Assembly (NCBI GenBank): GCA_030430165.1
Contig: JAUIGL010000049.1
Location: 1 to 48,486 of the forward strand
From: a bacterium
GTDB taxonomy: Bacteria; Desulfobacterota; Binatia; HRBIN30; CADEER01
DNA: 48,486 bases
Direction of reading: 5' to 3'
Shown: in pieces, positions 1 to 7,917 of the stretch
Position numbering within the stretch: the stretch's first letter is position 1
How the letters are laid out: each line of letters starts with the position of its first letter
Program-made: the position numbers and the translations under genes
The notes under the pieces: generated by a model
What the model saw: only the letters and a program-made list of their open reading frames with translations
Database searches by the model: none
What the model was told of the DNA's origin: nothing

Positions 1-8
1 TCGCTCTC

Positions 9-82
9 ATGGGAGCCTCCCTTCGGACTGCGGCGGCTACCGCAGTCGGTTGTTTGGTATCTCCGAAGGGTTAGGCTCCCAT
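9..82. repeat. Nested inverted repeat (hairpin within hairpin)
   Basis: Outer arms 9-26 and 63-82 are complementary apart from a 2-nt bulge. Inside lies a second perfect 7-bp stem, 27-33 with 40-46. The result would be a long cruciform or RNA hairpin. It sits in the gene-free first 309 bases, which hold only this and the hairpins at 198-263. I see no transposase or tRNA here. Confidence 0.7.
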
Positions 83-197
83 CCTTTCTTTGCAACTTCC
101 TGCTGGTCACCCAGCACATGGTAACTTGGCGTTGATCAGTTCTCTGAAAACCTGTGCTTCGCCGCCGGCGGCGAAGTCATCCCTGTCCGCCCTCTCT

Positions 198-263
198 GCC
201 CCTTCGGGGCATCTCCCCCGTAGGGGGAGAGAATTTGGTGCTGAAATCGGCTTTGGCCGATTT
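198..263. repeat. Cluster of three short perfect hairpins upstream of thrH
   Basis: Three adjacent stem-loops are visible: GCCCC-TTC-GGGGC (198-210), CTCCCCC-GTA-GGGGGAG (213-229) and AAATCGGC-TTTG-GCCGATTT (244-263). The first two resemble the C-rich/G-rich arms of the repeat at 47879-47975, so they may belong to the same class of interspersed element. Whether they act on thrH as terminator or leader is not known. Confidence 0.55.
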
Positions 264-309
264 CGACATCGGTTGAATCGGGGCTTTTGTGGGGATAGCG
301 GTGGCGACC

Positions 310-924
310 ATGATTGCTTGTCTCGATTTGGAAGGGGTCCTGGTACCCGAGATCTGGATCAACGTCGCCGAGAAGACCGGGATCGATGCGCTGCGGCGCA
401 CCACCCGCGACGAGCCGGACTACGACGTGCTGATGCGCGGGCGGCTCGACATTCTCGCCGAGCACGGGCTCAAGATCGGCGACATCCAGGAAGTGATCGC
501 CGGCATGGGGCCGCTCGACGGCGCAGGCGACTTCCTCGACTGGCTGCGCCAGCGCCACCAGGTGGTGATTCTCTCCGATACCTTCTACGAGTTCGCCGCG
601 CCGCTGATGCAGCAGCTCGGCTACCCGTGCCTGTTCTGCCACTCGCTGCAGATCGACGACGACGGCAGCGTCAGCGGCTACCAGCTGCGCATCGCCGACG
701 GCAAACGCAAGGCAGTGCTCGCCTTCCGCGACCTCAACTTCCAGACCATCGCCGCCGGCGACTCGTACAACGACACCACCATGCTGGGCGAGGCCGATGC
801 AGGGATCCTGTTCAAGCCGCCGCAGAACGTCATCGACGACTTCCCTCAGTTCCCCGTCGCACGCGGCTACGACGACCTGCGCCGCGAATTCGAGGCCGCA
901 GAGAAGCGCATCGGCGGGAATTAG
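310..924 (+). CDS. thrH: ThrH-type phosphoserine phosphatase / homoserine phosphotransferase
   Basis: A 204-aa HAD-superfamily enzyme. The Pseudomonas ThrH family removes phosphate from phosphoserine and can transfer it to homoserine, linking serine and threonine synthesis in the cytoplasm. Motif I CLDLEG carries the nucleophile Asp6 and the Glu8 that replaces the usual second Asp. Motif II is the SDTF serine, and motif III is GDSYND near residue 150. Length matches ThrH (about 205 aa). Start: in-frame GTG codons lie at 289 and 301, but the ATG at 310 gives MIACLDLEG, which aligns with the family N-terminus, so I chose it. The gene stands alone. It is convergent with the respiratory operon, with an inverted repeat between them. 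Confidence 0.93.
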   Translation: MIACLDLEGVLVPEIWINVAEKTGIDALRRTTRDEPDYDVLMRGRLDILAEHGLKIGDIQEVIAGMGPLDGAGDFLDWLRQRHQVVILSDTFYEFAAPLMQQLGYPCLFCHSLQIDDDGSVSGYQLRIADGKRKAVLAFRDLNFQTIAAGDSYNDTTMLGEADAGILFKPPQNVIDDFPQFPVARGYDDLRREFEAAEKRIGGN

Positions 925-941
925 GTCTGCGGAGAAAAGCC

Positions 942-1019
942 AGCCGCAGATACACGCAGATCTACGCGGACCAGGCCTGCGGAAAACCCATCAGCGTAGA
1001 TCTGCGTTCATCTGCGGCT
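942..1019. repeat. 26-bp inverted repeat of the CGCAGAT/ATCTGCG type
   Basis: Arms 942-967 and 994-1019 match at 24 of 26 positions around a 26-nt loop. The core words CCGCAGAT and ATCTGCG are those of an intergenic repeat I recognise from many unrelated bacterial genomes. It lies between the convergent stops of thrH and the Sco gene, so it could also act as a bidirectional terminator. Only the pairing is seen directly. Confidence 0.7.
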
Positions 1020-1029
1020 AAAAAGAGCG

Positions 1030-1650
1030 TCACCCGCCAAAGCTCTCGAGGTCGGCCAGGAGACGATCGACGTCGTCCTCCTCGAGGCCGTGGTAGTAGC
1101 CGCGGATTCTGCCCTGGCGGTCGACCAGGACGAAGCGGTCGCTGTGGGTGATCAGCTCGCCGGAGTCGCCCGCCTCCTCCGGGGAGCGCTCGGACACGCT
1201 CAGTAGGAAGCCTTTACCGATCAGCTCGTAGAGCGCGTCGCGCTCGCCGGTGAGAAAGGTCCAGCGTTCCGGGTCGGCGCCGTAGCGCTCGGCGTAGGCG
1301 GCCAGCGCCGGCGGGGTGTCGCGCGCCGGGTCGACGCTGATCGAGACCAGGCGGACGTCGAGCCCGGCCTCTTCGAGGCGCCGCTGGACGCCGGCCATGC
1401 GGCTCGACAGGATCGGGCAGACACCGGCGCAGCTGGTGAAGATGAAGTCGGCCACCCAGAGGTCGCCGTCGAAGTCGCTGCGCCGCACCTGCCTACCCGA
1501 GCTGTCGATCAGCTCGAACGGCGGAACCTCGGCGATTACCGGGAGCTCGTCACCGCCGGACCACAGCGACCAGACTCCGATCGCCAGGATCAGAGCCACG
1601 AAGCCGGTCAGCGCGATCCAGATCCCGCGCTCGGTCCGGCCTTCCTGCAC
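1030..1650 (-). CDS. SCO1/SenC copper chaperone for cytochrome oxidase
   Basis: A 206-aa membrane-anchored thioredoxin-fold protein of the SCO1/SenC family, which delivers copper to the CuA site of oxidase subunit II. One N-terminal membrane anchor spans residues 9-30. The copper ligands are visible as CAGVC (CxxxC) and the distal His in ITHSDRF. The start is GTG, supported by GGAGG upstream. It is the last gene of the 16-gene respiratory unit, 12 bases after subunit IV, as expected for an assembly factor. No Cox11/CtaG-type CuB factor is present in this cluster. Confidence 0.93.
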   Translation of the reverse strand: MQEGRTERGIWIALTGFVALILAIGVWSLWSGGDELPVIAEVPPFELIDSSGRQVRRSDFDGDLWVADFIFTSCAGVCPILSSRMAGVQRRLEEAGLDVRLVSISVDPARDTPPALAAYAERYGADPERWTFLTGERDALYELIGKGFLLSVSERSPEEAGDSGELITHSDRFVLVDRQGRIRGYYHGLEEDDVDRLLADLESFGG

Positions 1651-1662
1651 GCGCTGCCTCCG

Positions 1663-1950
1663 CTAGCCGATCCAGCGCCAGGACGAATCCGGCATCAGCA
1701 TGAACAGCAGAAAGGCGCAGATGATCATCGGCGTCAGAGCGATCACTCCGAGCATCGACTTCTCGAAACGCAGGTGCATGAAGTACAGCGCGACCAGCGC
1801 CGCCTTGGCCACCGCCATCGACACCAGCAGCGCGATCTTCGGCACCGAAGCGGTGATCACCACCGGCACCATGACCTCGAGAATGGTCAGGCCCAACAGC
1901 CACCAGAAGATCAACATGTAGTTGGGATGCTCGTGCGACTCATTCGCCAT
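1663..1950 (-). CDS. Cytochrome c oxidase subunit IV (prokaryotic type)
   Basis: A 95-aa protein with three hydrophobic segments after a short charged N-terminus (MANESHEHP). Size and topology match the small prokaryotic subunit IV of aa3/caa3 oxidases, an accessory subunit that packs on subunits I and III. I chose the ATG at 1950 over an upstream in-frame start at 2046. A GAGGAG ribosome site precedes 1950, and the extra 32 residues would be non-hydrophobic and lie over the end of the upstream gene. It sits between a subunit III gene and sco. Confidence 0.85.
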   Translation of the reverse strand: MANESHEHPNYMLIFWWLLGLTILEVMVPVVITASVPKIALLVSMAVAKAALVALYFMHLRFEKSMLGVIALTPMIICAFLLFMLMPDSSWRWIG

Positions 1951-1975
1951 CTTCTCAACTCCTCTCGCGACCGTC

Positions 1976-2668
1976 TCAGACCAGATAGACGAACGTAAAA
2001 ACGAGAATCCAGACGAGATCGACGAAGTGCCAGTACAAGCCGGCAATCTCGATCACGTTGGTGTTGCCCGGACCATAGCTGCCGCCGATCATCTTGATCA
2101 GGACGATCGACAGGTAGACCACGCCGCTGAAGACGTGCAGCCCGTGGAATCCCGTGGTCATGTAGAAGGTGGTGCCGAACAAGCTGTTGCCGATCATCTG
2201 TCCGGGGCCGACCTGATCGCCGTGCACCAGGTTGCCGACCACCACTCCGTTGCCATCGATGATGAACGCGTTCTCGGCGAGCTTCATTCCCTCGTGGATG
2301 AGGTGCGTCCACTCGTAGGCCTGCAGGCCGAGGAAGATGATCCCGCCGCCGACCGTCATCGACAGGAAGCGGATCGCGCTCGGACGGTCGCCCGCCTGCA
2401 TCGCCTCGAGGCTCTTGACCATGGTCACGCTGCTGCAGATCAGCAGAAACGTCATCCCCGCGGTCAGGGTAATTCCCAGGGCGTCGCCCGGATTCGGCCA
2501 ATCCGCCGCACCGAAGCGATACGCTCCGTACGCCGCCAACAAAGCGCCGAACGACATCGCGTCGCCGGCGAGAAAAATCCACATGCCGAGCTTGCCCCAG
2601 CTCTCTGGGGTGAGTGGAGTTTCGTACGTATCCACTGCGCCGTGACCGGCTGTCGCTGCTTGACTCAC
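1976..2668 (-). CDS. ctaE: Cytochrome c oxidase subunit III, second paralogue
   Basis: A 230-aa heme-copper oxidase subunit III with the family landmarks EWTHLIHEG and FYMTTGFHGLHV, and YWHFVDLVWI near the C-terminus, plus about five membrane helices. The GTG start at 2668 follows GGGAGGGAG and overlaps the stop of the 94-aa gene by four bases (GTGA), implying translational coupling. Compared with the other subunit III at 2953-3615 it keeps the HFVDLVW motif but carries an extra polar segment (IDGNG, near residue 135) between helices. This is one of two subunit III genes in the operon; why both are kept is unknown. Confidence 0.92.
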   Translation of the reverse strand: MSQAATAGHGAVDTYETPLTPESWGKLGMWIFLAGDAMSFGALLAAYGAYRFGAADWPNPGDALGITLTAGMTFLLICSSVTMVKSLEAMQAGDRPSAIRFLSMTVGGGIIFLGLQAYEWTHLIHEGMKLAENAFIIDGNGVVVGNLVHGDQVGPGQMIGNSLFGTTFYMTTGFHGLHVFSGVVYLSIVLIKMIGGSYGPGNTNVIEIAGLYWHFVDLVWILVFTFVYLV

Positions 2669-2949
2669 CTGGCTCCCTCCCTTTCCGTATGCAGGAGCTC
2701 CAGCTCCAGCTTCTTCCCGCGGTGGTGCCAGAACACGAAGGTCAGCCAGCCACCGACGGCCCCAAAGAGCACGAACGGCATTGCCATCATGAAGAGAATG
2801 CTCGTGTTGATTCCGTTGGACAGAGGATCTCCGGGACCGCCAACCGCGGTCTTGCACATGGCGCAGCCCTGCGCCATGGCGCAATCAGCGAGCGCGACCG
2901 CCAAAGCCGTCACCAGCAGCGTGATCGGAGCTGTCCGCAAATTGCCCAT
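2665..2949 (-). CDS. Small membrane protein with exported CxxC motif
   Basis: A 94-aa protein of unknown function. Residues 1-26 look like a signal peptide with a possible cleavage after AMA. The motif CAMC (Cys29, Cys32) follows at the predicted outer face, then one membrane segment at about 49-73 and a basic tail. It is wedged between the two subunit III genes, 3 bases after the first and overlapping the second by 4, so it is almost certainly co-translated with the oxidase. A CxxC on the copper-insertion side of the membrane suggests a copper relay or thiol role in oxidase assembly. That is inference; a structural accessory subunit is equally possible. Confidence 0.75.
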   Translation of the reverse strand: MGNLRTAPITLLVTALAVALADCAMAQGCAMCKTAVGGPGDPLSNGINTSILFMMAMPFVLFGAVGGWLTFVFWHHRGKKLELELLHTEREGAR

Positions 2950-2952
2950 GGC

Positions 2953-3615
2953 TCAGTGATACACCAGCCCGAAGAGCAGGCCCCACAGCGCGCAGACGTA
3001 GAGCCAGTAGACGACACAGACCTCGACTCCATCGTGCTGCTGCCGGGTATAACGCCCGCGGGCCGCGGCGCCGAGGACGAACAGAATCCACAGCATGGCA
3101 CCGGCCACGTGCGCGGCGTGGGTGCCGATCAGGGTGTAAAACGTGCCGCCGTACGGACCACTCGACAGCGTCAGGCCGTGGTGCACCAAACGAACCCACT
3201 CTAGCCCCTGCACACCGACGAAGACTCCGCCGAGTGCGACCGACCACCACAGGAAGCGGCGCAGACTCGCCTGATCGTCGCGGCGAATCGCGCGCAGAGC
3301 AGCCACCATGGTGCCACCGCTGGCGAACAACAGGATCGTATTGAACCAGGTTACGCCGAGCGGCAGCGCCGGAAGTCCGGGCGGCGGCCAGGCGACGCTA
3401 CCGACGCGGAAGACGAGGTAGGCGCCGACCAGGCCGGCAAAGAACATCGACTCGGCCACCAGGAACATGGCAATCGCGATCCGCGCATTGCTCACCGGCG
3501 GCGCCGCCGGCGGATTGCGCGGGCCACCTTCCGACGGCTCGACGACGCGCAGGGGCGTCCGGACGTCGTCTTCGACGTAGTCGTGGGCAACCGCAGTATT
3601 TTGGCGACCTGCCAT
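2953..3615 (-). CDS. ctaE: Cytochrome c oxidase subunit III, first paralogue
   Basis: A 220-aa subunit III homologue. N-terminal residues 1-45 are polar. Helices follow with family motifs ESMFFAGL, EWVRLVHHG and FYTLIGTHAAHV, and the C-terminal YWLYVCALWGLLF replaces the usual YWHFVDVVW pattern, so the conserved His-Phe-Val-Asp is lost. The ATG overlaps the stop of the 38-aa gene in a TAATG junction. Subunit III stabilises subunit I and its proton uptake. The missing HFVD motif is typical of divergent accessory forms, so this copy and the one at 1976-2668 may not be interchangeable. Confidence 0.9.
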   Translation of the reverse strand: MAGRQNTAVAHDYVEDDVRTPLRVVEPSEGGPRNPPAAPPVSNARIAIAMFLVAESMFFAGLVGAYLVFRVGSVAWPPPGLPALPLGVTWFNTILLFASGGTMVAALRAIRRDDQASLRRFLWWSVALGGVFVGVQGLEWVRLVHHGLTLSSGPYGGTFYTLIGTHAAHVAGAMLWILFVLGAAARGRYTRQQHDGVEVCVVYWLYVCALWGLLFGLVYH

Positions 3616-3731
3616 TATCCCTTGGCGATGATCACGAGGACCGAGAGAACGTACATCCCGACCACGCCCATGGCGAGGAGCAGTGCGGTGCGATTGTTCT
3701 GACTGGCTCGATCCTGGCGCATCCGTTTCAC
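3615..3731 (-). CDS. 38-aa single-span membrane protein between ctaB and ctaE
   Basis: A tiny gene. GTG at 3731 overlaps the ctaB stop (GTGA), and its TAA overlaps the subunit III ATG (TAATG), so it is coupled at both ends. It encodes 38 residues: a basic polar head (VKRMRQDRASQNNRTAL) and one hydrophobic helix at about 17-36. The 'NNRTA' head followed by a helix is like the small oxidase-assembly proteins, and the N-terminus of Cox11/CtaG, that often lie at this position between ctaB and ctaE. Here the copper-binding Cox11 domain is absent. Function unknown; reading frame and couplings are directly visible. Confidence 0.75.
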   Translation of the reverse strand: MKRMRQDRASQNNRTALLLAMGVVGMYVLSVLVIIAKG

Positions 3732-4636
3732 AGCGGCGCCTTGTCGATCGCCATCGCGCCGAGCAGCACCGGCAAGTAGACCAGGGTTGCGAACAGCAGC
3801 TTGCGAACGGCTTCCTTCGACGGACGAAACGCAGCCATCGCTCCGTAGTAGAGAAGCGCCAAACCGAGCAGCAGGGCGATCGCGAAGTAGAGCGGACCGG
3901 CGACGCCGAGCAGAGTCGGAACCAGGCCGACCACCAGCAAGGCGGCGCTGTGGATGAGAATCTGTCGCTCCGTGCTGCTGCCCTCGCGATCGACGACCGG
4001 CAACAACCGGAACCCGCCGCGGGCGTAATCCTCTTCGTAGAGCCGCGCAATCGCCAGAGAGTGCGGCAGCTGCCACAGGAACATGATCGCAAAGACCGCA
4101 ATCGCGCCGGGTTCGATCGAGCCGCTCGCCGCGACCCATCCGGTCACCGGCGGCAAGGCTCCCGGCACCGCGCCGACGATCGAACAGTACGGGGTCCACC
4201 GCTTCATCGGCGTATAGAAGCCGAGATAGAGCACCGCGGTCGCGGCGGTCACCGCCGCCGCCAACGGGTTGGCGAACACTGCGAGAATGCCGAGCCCCGC
4301 CACCGTCAGGATGGCGCCGTAGAGCAGCGCGTCCTGCGCCTCGACGCGGCCGCTGGGAATCGGCCGATCCCGGGTCCGCTCCATGCGGGCGTCGGCGTCG
4401 CGCTCGAGATATTGGTTCAGCACCAACGACCCGGCGCCGGCCAGGCCAGTGCCGACCAGGGTCGCCAGCAGCAGCCAGAAATCCACCGTGCCCCGCATGC
4501 CGAGGTAGAACCCGGCCGCCGTGGTCACCAACACCATCGCCGCCAGCCGCGGCTTGGTGAGCTCCAGCAACACGGCGGCGTCGAGTCGACGCACCTCGCC
4601 GCTGGTGGAAGCTACGCTATGGGGAGTCGAGGCCAT
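3728..4636 (-). CDS. ctaB: Protoheme IX farnesyltransferase (heme O synthase)
   Basis: A 302-aa UbiA-family prenyltransferase that adds a farnesyl group to heme B to make heme O, the precursor of heme A for the adjacent oxidase. The Asp-rich motif is clear at residues 74-96 (NQYLERDADARM, then RTRDRPIPSGR), and the second conserved loop YEEDYARGG lies near 200. About nine hydrophobic helices follow the polar N-terminus. It lies 24 bases downstream of ctaD. Heme A synthase (CtaA), needed for the next step, is not in this window. Confidence 0.96.
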   Translation of the reverse strand: MASTPHSVASTSGEVRRLDAAVLLELTKPRLAAMVLVTTAAGFYLGMRGTVDFWLLLATLVGTGLAGAGSLVLNQYLERDADARMERTRDRPIPSGRVEAQDALLYGAILTVAGLGILAVFANPLAAAVTAATAVLYLGFYTPMKRWTPYCSIVGAVPGALPPVTGWVAASGSIEPGAIAVFAIMFLWQLPHSLAIARLYEEDYARGGFRLLPVVDREGSSTERQILIHSAALLVVGLVPTLLGVAGPLYFAIALLLGLALLYYGAMAAFRPSKEAVRKLLFATLVYLPVLLGAMAIDKAPL

Positions 4637-4660
4637 CGGGTCGTTCGCGCCGGAGCGACG

Positions 4661-6403
4661 TCAGTGCGCCGCTGCCACCCCCGCCCCGGGCTGCGCCTGC
4701 GGCAGCCAGTCTTCCTTCTCACCCGGCACGCTGTACTCGTAGGGGCCGCGGTAGACCGTCGGAATCTCCACGAAGTTGCCGTGCGGCGGCGGAGTCGGCG
4801 CTTCCCACTCCAAGGTGTTGGCGTTCCAGGGATTCTGCGGCGCCTTCTCACCGGCAAACATGCTGTAGAAGAAGTTCACCGCGAAGACGATCTGGAACAG
4901 CCCGAGACCGATCGCGCCGATCGTCATGATCTCGTTCCAGTGCTGCAACGGCTCCAGAAACTCGTACTGCAGCGGGTTGTAGATGCGCCGCATGTGGCCG
5001 CCGACACCGATGATGTGCATCGGGAAGAACGTGATGTTGAAGAAGATCAGGGTGCCGAAGAAGTGAATCTTGCCGAGCGTCTCGTTCATCATGCGCCCGT
5101 ACATCTTCGGGAACCAGTACGAGACGGCGCCGAAGATGGCGAAAACGCTGCCGCCGAACACGACGTAGTGAATGTGGCCGACGATGAAGTAGGTGTCGTG
5201 GATGAAGATGTCGACCGGCGTCGCCGCCATGAAGATGCCGCTGAGGCCGCCAATGACGAACATCGAAACGAACGCCAGGGCGTGCAGCATCGGCGTCTGA
5301 AAGGTGATCGAGCCGCCCCACAGGGTGCCCAGCCAGTTGAAAGTCTTGATCGCCGACGGCACCGCGATGACCATGGTCGTCGTCATGAACGCCATGCCCA
5401 TGGTCGGGTTCATGCCGGACTGGAACATGTGGTGCCCCCACACGACCCATCCGAGGAAGGCGATCGCGATCATCGCCATCGCCATCGCGCGGTAGCCGAA
5501 GATCGGCTTGCGCGAGAACACCGCGAGAATCTCGGAGGCGACGCCCATACCCGGGAGGATCAGGATGTAGACCTCGGGGTGACCGAAGAACCAGAACAGG
5601 TGCTGCCAGAGAATCGGCTCACCACCCGTCTCCGGCAGGAAGAAACTGGTGCCGAAACGGCGGTCGAAGAGCAGCATCGCCATCGCCGCGGTGAGCTCGG
5701 GCAGCGCCAGCAAGAGCAGGATCGCCGTGATGAACAGCGACCAGATCACCAGCGGCATGCGGAACATGGTCATCCCGGGAGCGCGCATGTTGATGATGGT
5801 GGTGATGTAGTTGATCGAACCCATCATCGACGAAATGCCGAGCACCACCAGTGAGATGATCCACAGGTCCTGCCCCAGCCCGACGCCGGTATAGACCTCG
5901 GCGGCGGATAAGGGGGCATAGGCCGTCCATCCGCCAGCCGAGGCTCCGCCCTCGACGAAGAAGCTGGAGACCATGATCACGCCGGCCAGGGCCGCGATCC
6001 AGAACGAAAGCATGTTGAGCACGGGGAACGCCATGTCCCGGGTACCGATCATCAGCGGGATCAGGAAGTTGCCGAAGGCGCCGACCAAGATCGGAATCAC
6101 GACGAAGAAGATCATGATCGTCGCGTGCATGGTGAACAGCATGTTGTAGGTCTCGGGGGGAATGATCCCTTCGTACAGATAGGGCTCCGGCACCCACGCC
6201 ATCCCGGGAACCGGCTCCTCCGGATACGCCAGCTGCCAGCGCACCATCAGTGCGAGGACTCCGCCGATGATCATCATGAAGAGCGACAAGAGCAGGAACT
6301 GCTTGCCGATCATCTTGTGGTCCATCGAGAAGAGGTAGGTGGAAACGAATCCCCCTTCGTGGTGCTCGTGCTCGTGCCCGTGGGCTGCGGCCGCTTCACT
6401 CAT
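4661..6403 (-). CDS. ctaD: Cytochrome c oxidase subunit I
   Basis: A 580-aa catalytic subunit I with about 12-13 membrane helices. The binuclear-centre motifs are present: GHPEVYILILPG (CuB His, crosslinked Tyr and the helix VI Glu of A1-type proton-pumping enzymes), the CuB His pair in WGHHMFQSG, and heme a/a3 ligands in HDTYFIVGHIHYV. The N-terminus is His-rich (HGHEHEHHEGG), a possible metal-binding tail. The conserved D-channel region reads RDMAFPVLN rather than the more common DMAFPRLN. It follows ctaC by 25 bases. Reduces oxygen to water at the cytoplasmic membrane. Confidence 0.98.
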   Translation of the reverse strand: MSEAAAAHGHEHEHHEGGFVSTYLFSMDHKMIGKQFLLLSLFMMIIGGVLALMVRWQLAYPEEPVPGMAWVPEPYLYEGIIPPETYNMLFTMHATIMIFFVVIPILVGAFGNFLIPLMIGTRDMAFPVLNMLSFWIAALAGVIMVSSFFVEGGASAGGWTAYAPLSAAEVYTGVGLGQDLWIISLVVLGISSMMGSINYITTIINMRAPGMTMFRMPLVIWSLFITAILLLLALPELTAAMAMLLFDRRFGTSFFLPETGGEPILWQHLFWFFGHPEVYILILPGMGVASEILAVFSRKPIFGYRAMAMAMIAIAFLGWVVWGHHMFQSGMNPTMGMAFMTTTMVIAVPSAIKTFNWLGTLWGGSITFQTPMLHALAFVSMFVIGGLSGIFMAATPVDIFIHDTYFIVGHIHYVVFGGSVFAIFGAVSYWFPKMYGRMMNETLGKIHFFGTLIFFNITFFPMHIIGVGGHMRRIYNPLQYEFLEPLQHWNEIMTIGAIGLGLFQIVFAVNFFYSMFAGEKAPQNPWNANTLEWEAPTPPPHGNFVEIPTVYRGPYEYSVPGEKEDWLPQAQPGAGVAAAH

Positions 6404-6428
6404 CGCAAATCCCCTTTCGCTTCCTGGC

Positions 6429-7085
6429 TTACTGAGGCCAACGCTTGGCCACCCAGGCCGCGTAGTCTTGAGCAGAGTGTACCTTCAGGTACCCGAGCAT
6501 CCCCGAGTGACCGAAGCCACAGAGCTCGGCACAAGGAATCTCGAACTCACCCGTTTTGGTCGCCTTGAACCAGCCGTCGATCTGTCGCCCCGGCATCATG
6601 TCCTGCTTGAACCGCATCACCGGGATGAAGAAGCTATGAATGACGTCCTTCGACGTCAGCTCGAGCTTGACCACCTTGTCGACCGGCACGTTGAGCTCGT
6701 TTTCGATCGTCAGGTCGTCTTCGGTTTCGAACATGCCGTCGGGTCCGGGATAGATAATGTCCCAGTTGAACTGCTTGGCGTTCACCCGGACCGTCACATC
6801 GACCGGAGGAATTTCGGCGCGAATCTCGTCCCAAGTCGCGCGGCTCATCACCGCGAGAAAGACGAGGATGATCGACGGAGCGATCGTCCACCCGATCTCG
6901 AGGACGTTGTTACCGTGGGTATAGGTGGCCTTGCGGCCGGGCTGCGCTCGGTACTTGAAGAGGAACACGACGAGAGCAATTTGCACGGCAAAGAACACGA
7001 TCGTCGTGATCACGAAGATCAGCTTGAAGAGATAATCGATATCTCCGCCGTAAGTTGAAATATTCTCCGGAAGCCACGGCAACAT
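6429..7085 (-). CDS. ctaC: Cytochrome c oxidase subunit II with CuA site
   Basis: A 218-aa subunit II. Two membrane helices (about 20-45 and 60-82) precede a periplasmic cupredoxin domain. All CuA ligands are visible: His150 (DVIHSFF), then Cys185, Glu187, Cys189, His193 and Met196 in CAELCGFGHSGM. No fused cytochrome c domain is present, so electrons must come from a separate donor. The blue-copper protein and octaheme cytochrome encoded just upstream are the obvious candidates. No long cleavable signal peptide is seen. Confidence 0.97.
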   Translation of the reverse strand: MLPWLPENISTYGGDIDYLFKLIFVITTIVFFAVQIALVVFLFKYRAQPGRKATYTHGNNVLEIGWTIAPSIILVFLAVMSRATWDEIRAEIPPVDVTVRVNAKQFNWDIIYPGPDGMFETEDDLTIENELNVPVDKVVKLELTSKDVIHSFFIPVMRFKQDMMPGRQIDGWFKATKTGEFEIPCAELCGFGHSGMLGYLKVHSAQDYAAWVAKRWPQ

Positions 7086-7141
7086 CCGATGGTCCCCCCT
7101 TTCCCCTCAGTCCGAAACGCGTAGTGGGTGCGCGAGATGGC

Positions 7142-7873
7142 TTACTTCTGCGCCAACTCGAAGGTGACCGTCGCTTCGCCGCCGCCCGGCACCGAAACCT
7201 TCTGGGTCGACTCGCCCAGCTTTTCCTGCCACACCTTGATCTCGTAGTCGCCGGCCGGCACGTCCGTCAGCTCGAAAGCACCGTTCTCGTCGGTCACCGC
7301 GTAGTACGGGTGGTCGGCCACCGCGACCCAGCCGCGCATCCAGCCGTGCACGTCACAGGTCACCTTGATCATCTCGGGCTCGCTGAACGTCTCTTTGATC
7401 TTCTTCTTGAACTTCGGCTGAGCGCGGTTCACCGGCTTGTTCTTCTCGCTGTAGGTGTGGATGTTGTGCAGGATTCCGTCCGAGTTCTTGATCACCAGCT
7501 CGTGATCCTGCGCAACCACGGTGACGTAGGGCAGATACTCGCAGCCCTCCTGGTCGAGAACCGACTCGCCTTCCGGAAACGCCTTACCCTTGCTGATGTT
7601 GGTCAGCGACACGACGGCGTAGCGGATGCCGCCATTCGAGCCGACCACCAGCTCGTTCGACTTCTTCTCGGTGACGGCGCAGACTTTCTTGTCCTTGTTG
7701 ACGTCGAGCACTTCGGGCTCGGGCGCCGTGCCGTTGAGCTTGACCATTCCCTTGATCGTTCCGCCGCCGGAAACCGCACCGCCTTCGTAGGCGAAAGACG
7801 ACGTCGCGGAAACCAGGGCAGCCGCCGCGACGACAACCGCCACTCGAGCCAATCGATCGATTCGGTTGAGCAT
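7142..7873 (-). CDS. Secreted blue-copper (cupredoxin-like) protein with Cna-B-like C-terminal domain
   Basis: A 243-aa exported protein. The signal peptide covers residues 1-28 (cleavage near SSFA). The central domain carries a type 1 copper pattern: an N-terminal His in ILHNIHT (His136 or His139), then Cys173, His176 and Met179 in TCDVHGWMRG. The Cys-x2-His-x2-Met spacing is that of amicyanin, and the family is often labelled 'methylamine utilization protein'. Residues about 188-240 form a carboxypeptidase-regulatory/Cna-B-like beta domain (AVTDENGAFELTDVPAGDY). I chose ATG 7873, preceded by AAGGAGA, over an upstream in-frame start. It sits between the octaheme cytochrome and ctaC genes, so a role as electron carrier from bc complex to CuA is a strong inference. 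Confidence 0.82.
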   Translation of the reverse strand: MLNRIDRLARVAVVVAAAALVSATSSFAYEGGAVSGGGTIKGMVKLNGTAPEPEVLDVNKDKKVCAVTEKKSNELVVGSNGGIRYAVVSLTNISKGKAFPEGESVLDQEGCEYLPYVTVVAQDHELVIKNSDGILHNIHTYSEKNKPVNRAQPKFKKKIKETFSEPEMIKVTCDVHGWMRGWVAVADHPYYAVTDENGAFELTDVPAGDYEIKVWQEKLGESTQKVSVPGGGEATVTFELAQK

Positions 7874-7917
7874 TTCGTTCTCCTTTGTCTCTCGGTCGAT
7901 CCGCCGCCGTCGGCGGA

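Noticed and set aside
3683..5854. 723-codon plus-strand frame, and many antisense frames over the respiratory operon
   Set aside because: Opposite strand to ctaB and ctaD, whose motifs are unambiguous.
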